A program made the position numbers and the translations under genes. The notes beneath the pieces were generated by a model. That model was not told the origin of the DNA and did no database searches. It saw only the letters and a list, made by a program, of their open reading frames with translations. A stretch of DNA of 64,000 bases, taken from NCBI GenBank assembly GCA_003343845.1, contig QAKK01000022.1, positions 8,465 through 72,464 on the forward strand, written 5' to 3'. The first letter of the stretch is position 1. Each line of letters begins with the position of its first letter. This document shows, piece after piece, positions 60,656 through 64,000 of the stretch. Source of the DNA: Oscillospiraceae bacterium. GTDB lineage: Bacteria > Bacillota > Clostridia > Oscillospirales > CAG-272.

Positions 60656-61288
60656 ATGCAAATCTCGATTTTCATTCTCGAGCTGATCGGCACGGTCGCC
60701 TTTGCCGTTTCGGGCGCGATGGTCGCGCTGAAAAAGAACATGGACATCTTCGGCGTGGCGATCCTCGGACTGACCACAGCGGTCGGCGGCGGCGCGCTGC
60801 GCGACATTCTGCTGGGCAATACCCCGCCGGTCATGTTCCGTGAGCCGGTCTACGCCCTGCTTGCCATCTTTGTCTCCATCGTGGTCTTCATCCCGCAGGT
60901 GCGGCATCTGCTGACGCACAATCACGCGCTCTATGACCGCATGATGCTGGTGATGGACTCGCTCGGGCTCGGCATCTTCACCGTGGTGGGCATCAACACC
61001 GCCTATGAGCTGTCCAACGACTATACGTTCTTTCTGCTCGTCTTCGTCGGCACGATCACCGGCGTCGGCGGCGGCGTGCTCCGCGATGTGATGGCGGGAG
61101 ACACGCCCTACATCTTCGTCAAACATGTCTACGCCTGTGCATCGGCGGTCGGCGCAGTCCTCTGCGCCGCACTCTATGTACCGCTCGGCAAAGCGCCCGC
61201 CATGTTCCTCGGCGCCTTGACCGTCATTATTATACGCCTGCTTGCTGCACATTACAAGTGGAGTTTACCACATAGCCGCGAAAAATAA
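60656..61288 (+). CDS. TRIC-family (UPF0126/YadS-type) cation channel-like membrane protein
   Basis: 210 residues with seven hydrophobic segments. Two internal repeats each hold the glycine-rich motif: TTAVGGGALRDILLG near 40-55 and TGVGGGVLRDVMAG near 126-140. Prokaryotic TRIC homologues form trimeric monovalent cation channels; some members were suggested to transport amino acids such as glycine. AGGCTCTT precedes the ATG. Single gene between terminators. Confidence 0.9.
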   Translation: MQISIFILELIGTVAFAVSGAMVALKKNMDIFGVAILGLTTAVGGGALRDILLGNTPPVMFREPVYALLAIFVSIVVFIPQVRHLLTHNHALYDRMMLVMDSLGLGIFTVVGINTAYELSNDYTFFLLVFVGTITGVGGGVLRDVMAGDTPYIFVKHVYACASAVGAVLCAALYVPLGKAPAMFLGALTVIIIRLLAAHYKWSLPHSREK

Positions 61289-61316
61289 TCGCCTTTTTCT
61301 TTCGCAAAATAGACAA

Positions 61317-61355
61317 AAAGAATGCCGATGTCGGAAACATCGGCATTCTTTTTGT
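61317..61355. terminator. Bidirectional terminator
   Basis: AAAAGAATGCCGATG-TCGGAAA-CATCGGCATTCTTTTT, between convergent TRIC-like and acyl-CoA synthetase genes. Confidence 0.9.
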
Positions 61356-61368
61356 TTTCGCAAACGGT

Positions 61369-63027
61369 TTACTTCGTGTTGTCGCCGAAACGCTTGATCT
61401 TCTGCGTTGTGGTCTTTTCCAGCGGCTCCTGCAAAATCTCGACGACCTTGATGTGCTTGTAGCTCGGCATCTGCGCGTTGACCGTCTGGACAACGGCGCG
61501 CACCTCGCTCTGCACTTCGTCGGCGCTCGGCACATGCCCGAGCTTTTCGCGCAGGGCGGTTGCATTCGGATAGATCTTCGCCTTGACGCAGGGGTCGTCA
61601 CCGCGTTTTGCTTCGATCACAAGCGCCTCGCCGATGCTGTCAAACTGCGCAAGGCGGGTCTCCAGCTCCTCGGGGTAAATGTTCTTGCCGTTCGCCGTGA
61701 CGATCACGTTCTTGCTTCTGCCGCAGATAAAAAGTGCGCCGCGCTCATCGATGCGCCCGAGATCGCCGGTGTGGAACCAGCCGTCCCGCAGCACCGCATC
61801 GGTCGCCGCAGGATCGTTATAATAGCCGAGCATCACGTTGTCGCCGCGGGCGACGATCTCGCCCACGCCTTCGTCGTTCGGCTCGTCAATGCGGATCGTT
61901 ACGCCGGGCAGCGGGACGCCGACCGACTCGGGATCATAGAAGAAATCGTTGTTGCAGGCAAGCAGCGGCGCCGTCTCGGTCAAGCCGTAGCCCTGATAGA
62001 GCGTGAAGCCGAGAGCGTTGAAGTCGAGCGCAAGCTCCGCATCCAGCTTTGCCGCACCGAGGATGAAGGTGTGCAGTTTGCCGCCGAGCGATTTTTTCAC
62101 CCTGGCGCAGATCGCATAGCGGACAAAGAACGGCACCTTGGCAAGTGCCGCCGCCAGCGGCTCGGTCTCAAACAGCGTCTTGTACTTCTCGGGGCAGCCC
62201 GCGATCACCGATGCGCGGATGCGCTTGTGCAGTGCGACCAGCAGCGCAGGCACGACCGTGAGCACGGTCGGCTGATACTCTGCCGCGTTCTTGGCGATCT
62301 TGGTCAGTCCGTCGCAATACGCGATGCAGACGCCGCTGGACAGCGCATAAAGGCAGTTCATGGTGCTTTCATACGTATGGTGCAGCGGCAGGATGGACAG
62401 CGTCTTGTCGCCCGCAGCAAAATGGATCACCCGCATGGAATAGTAGATGACCGAGCAGATGTTGTACTGCGACAGGCAGACGCCCTTGGAGTTGCCGGTC
62501 GTGCCGGAGGTGAACAGCAGGATCTGCATCGCGTCCCGCGGGATCTCCAGTGCGTTGACCGCGGCAAAATCGGTGCGGTGATCGGGCTGGGACATCGCAG
62601 CGATCTCGGAAAAGAAATAGGGCTGCACCGATGCGCCGAGCGTGGGATACAGCTTTTTCGCCGCCTCCTCATCGAAGCAGATGGCGGCGCACCCCGCCGC
62701 GTTCATGAAGTCCCGGACATCCGCCGCGGACAGCTCCTTATCCAGCGGCACGGCAACGCCGACCGTTGCAGCAGCGACATAGGCAAGCACCCATTCAAAG
62801 CGGTTTTTGCCGATGACGGCAATATGTTTGCCCGCAAGCCCGGCGCGCAGAAACGCGCTGCACAGCGCATAAAAACGGTCGCGCAGTTCGACAAAAGATA
62901 TATAGGTATACTTCCCCTCGGCGACGCGCAGCTGAAACGCGGGACGGCGACCGTAGGCAGTCGCCATGCCGTTCATCAGCTCGCGGAAATCCGCATACCG
63001 GGGCGCTTTGTAAATCTGCATTTGCAT
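61369..63027 (-). CDS. AMP-forming acyl-CoA synthetase (long-chain fatty acid-CoA ligase type)
   Basis: 552 residues. ANL-superfamily motifs: A3 ILLFTSGTTGNSKGV near 170 (core TSGTTGNSKG), A5 YQGYGLTETAPLL near 345, A7 GWFHTGDLGRID near 420 and hinge/A8 RSKNVIVTANGKNIYPEE near 440, with a C-terminal catalytic Lys in TTQKIKRFG. It activates a fatty acid with ATP and CoA. It is divergent from a TetR regulator, and its promoter abuts that of the regulator, so that regulator probably controls it. ATG 63027 follows AAGGAGGCAACGGAAAA. Confidence 0.92.
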   Translation of the reverse strand: MQMQIYKAPRYADFRELMNGMATAYGRRPAFQLRVAEGKYTYISFVELRDRFYALCSAFLRAGLAGKHIAVIGKNRFEWVLAYVAAATVGVAVPLDKELSAADVRDFMNAAGCAAICFDEEAAKKLYPTLGASVQPYFFSEIAAMSQPDHRTDFAAVNALEIPRDAMQILLFTSGTTGNSKGVCLSQYNICSVIYYSMRVIHFAAGDKTLSILPLHHTYESTMNCLYALSSGVCIAYCDGLTKIAKNAAEYQPTVLTVVPALLVALHKRIRASVIAGCPEKYKTLFETEPLAAALAKVPFFVRYAICARVKKSLGGKLHTFILGAAKLDAELALDFNALGFTLYQGYGLTETAPLLACNNDFFYDPESVGVPLPGVTIRIDEPNDEGVGEIVARGDNVMLGYYNDPAATDAVLRDGWFHTGDLGRIDERGALFICGRSKNVIVTANGKNIYPEELETRLAQFDSIGEALVIEAKRGDDPCVKAKIYPNATALREKLGHVPSADEVQSEVRAVVQTVNAQMPSYKHIKVVEILQEPLEKTTTQKIKRFGDNTK

Positions 63028-63042
63028 TTTTCCGTTGCCTCC

Positions 63043-63070
63043 TTGACAAATCGGTTTTTGCGTGTATAAT
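63043..63070 (+). promoter_or_regulatory. Promoter of the TetR gene
   Basis: TTGACA, 16 bp, TATAAT; the ATG is about 116 bp downstream. Confidence 0.8.
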
Positions 63071-63071
63071 T

Positions 63072-63100
63072 ATCATATCAACATATTGTCGGAAAATCAA
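63072..63100 (-). promoter_or_regulatory. Promoter of the acyl-CoA synthetase gene
   Basis: Minus strand TTGATT (63100-63095), 17 bp, TATGAT (63077-63072). Its -10 box is one base from the -10 box of the divergent TetR promoter, so the two polymerases would compete. Confidence 0.75.
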
Positions 63101-63186
63101 CAACCAATCTGTTTTGGAATGCTGTGTATTCGACAGTTGTACATAATCTGTACGAAAATTCACAAAAGATACACGGAGGCTCCCGC

Positions 63187-63747
63187 ATGGCAGAAAACAG
63201 ACGCGTGCGCATGACCAAAAAGATCATCAAAGATGCACTGCTTGAATTGCTTGATAAAAAACCGCTCGATAAAATCACCGTGACCGACATCTGCAACACG
63301 GCGGATCTGAACCGCTCGACCTTCTACGCCCACTATGAGGACGCGGCACAGGTGCTGCGCGAGATTGAGTCCGACGTCATGCAGCAGCTGCCGGTGGACT
63401 CGGACTTTCTCACCGAGGGCAACGGCGATCGCTTCTTCAATATGCTGACCGATTTCTTCCGCTATGTGAAAGAGAACGAAAAGCTGTTCCGCATCCTGCT
63501 CCTGAAGACCGGGCGGGTCAACTTCAACCAGCGTCTTGCCTCTACCATCATGGGTAAGTATCACAAGCAGAACCTCATCCGCGATTCGCTGATCGAGCGC
63601 TACCAGTACATCTATTGCGTCAACGGCGCGTTGGAATTGCTGAAGGAGTGGGTCAGCAGCGGATTTCCCATCGACGAACGCAAATTTGCCGAGATCATCA
63701 TGCGCATGTCCATGCAGGCAAGCAGCCTCGATAACATGGAGCTGTAA
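63187..63747 (+). CDS. TetR/AcrR-family transcriptional regulator
   Basis: 186 residues from ATG 63187 after ACACGGAGGCTCCCGC. The N-terminal helix-turn-helix domain (about 8-58) reads KKIIKDALLELLDKKPLDKITVTDI (short form LDKITVTDICNTADLNRSTFY), typical of TetR. The ligand-binding domain (about 60-180) resembles the TetR_C group linked to YvdT/dihydroxyacetone regulators and shows no diagnostic residues. Divergent from acyl-CoA synthetase with overlapping promoters; probably represses it and itself in response to a fatty acid or acyl-CoA (inference). Confidence 0.92.
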   Translation: MAENRRVRMTKKIIKDALLELLDKKPLDKITVTDICNTADLNRSTFYAHYEDAAQVLREIESDVMQQLPVDSDFLTEGNGDRFFNMLTDFFRYVKENEKLFRILLLKTGRVNFNQRLASTIMGKYHKQNLIRDSLIERYQYIYCVNGALELLKEWVSSGFPIDERKFAEIIMRMSMQASSLDNMEL

Positions 63748-63766
63748 TATAAAGATTTCAGATAAC

Positions 63767-63795
63767 CGGGCGGCGTGACAGCCGCCCGGTTTTTT
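63767..63795 (+). terminator. Terminator of the TetR gene
   Basis: CCGGGCGGC-GTGACA-GCCGCCCGG followed by TTTTTT. Confidence 0.92.
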
Positions 63796-63796
63796 C

Positions 63797-64000
63797 ACGT
63801 CCAAGTTTTCCCCCTTGGGGGAAGATCCCGCCCGCGGCGGGGGATGAGGGGTAGCCATTCTTCAGAATGGCGTCTCTGCAGCACAAAACGAGGCTGCCCA
63901 GACGGACGCTTACGCGTCCTACCCCTCATCCGTCAACTTCGTCAGGATGTTTTTCGGTTTCGCTCGCGAAATCGTCGGTGTTCAGCCGACGAAGAAAAAC
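63797..64000. repeat. Dispersed MITE-like repeat, copy 3 (runs off the window)
   Basis: It begins with the inverted-end element CCAAGTTTTCCCCCTTGGGG. About 75 bp at its right end (from CCCCTCATCCGTCAACTTCG to GACGAAGAAAAAC) match 15636-15712 almost base for base, differing mainly in the TTTCGC-loop-GCGAAA hairpin. No coding potential. Confidence 0.85.

Noticed and set aside
1..64000. CRISPR arrays, prophage or integrase genes
   Set aside because: No regularly spaced direct repeats and no integrase, terminase or portal-like proteins were seen; repeats present are dispersed single copies.

Overview
The window looks like a chromosomal segment from a Gram-positive member of the Bacillota, class Clostridia, probably an Oscillospirales-like gut anaerobe. 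This rests on sigma-A promoters with 17-bp spacers, strong AGGAGG ribosome sites, a T-box riboswitch, AddAB rather than RecBCD, a BY-kinase/PHP-phosphatase capsule-control triad, lipoprotein solute-binding proteins, rubredoxin, NifS/NifU and a partial oxidative TCA branch. The DNA is GC-rich, so long antisense open frames lie over nearly every real gene. No prophage, CRISPR array, rRNA or complete insertion sequence was seen.

Layout. 1-6.9 kb: minus-strand carbohydrate ABC importer operon (a very large secreted binding protein, two permeases, and an NHL/TPR/Yip1-like membrane protein cut by the window edge) behind a consensus promoter with an inverted repeat at its start site. 7.5-9.3 kb: nifS-nifU. 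9.4-15.5 kb: glucokinase, a small membrane protein, then acn-icd-cit (citrate to 2-oxoglutarate). 15.5-17.1 kb: a dispersed repeat, an AbrB-like regulator and an EamA exporter. 17.2-20.2 kb: polar amino acid ABC importer whose permease carries an extra outside domain. 20.4-23.7 kb: asparaginase, acyltransferase, serine hydrolase. 24-27.5 kb: DUF1292, hemW, lepA. 27.7 kb: tRNA-Ser(GCU). 27.9-32.7 kb: unknown exported protein, tagO-like transferase, trpS, aminotransferase, YhcH-like protein. 32.8-36.1 kb: EamA transporter and the cpsC-cpsD-cpsB signalling triad. 36.3-40.2 kb: AlaX, MgtE, anion permease. 40.2-45.2 kb: repeat, RlmI-like methyltransferase, CarD, DUF523, DUF2974 hydrolase, QueH, YbaK. 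45.3-48.4 kb: TrpXYZ-type ABC importer under a T-box. 48.5-50.6 kb: a divergent, partnerless GyrB/ParE-like subunit. 50.8-58.4 kb: unknown membrane protein plus addB-addA. 58.5-60.3 kb: split transketolase. 60.3-63.8 kb: rubredoxin, TRIC-like channel, acyl-CoA synthetase divergent from a TetR regulator. 63.8-64 kb: another repeat copy.

The most interesting points are regulatory. The T-box ahead of the TrpXYZ-type importer has a UAC (tyrosine) specifier and a UGGU acceptor-binding sequence, so it should read tRNA-Tyr and the importer is probably a tyrosine transporter. A palindrome with core ACCGAATCGGT sits inside the 17-bp promoter spacer of both nifSU and the AbrB/EamA pair, which suggests one shared repressor. 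Other candidates are the orphan topoisomerase subunit with its own 16-bp palindromic site, an AddB lacking a Walker A motif, the permease with an added domain, and a MITE-like repeat present three times. All function calls come from reading the sequence; no database search was run.
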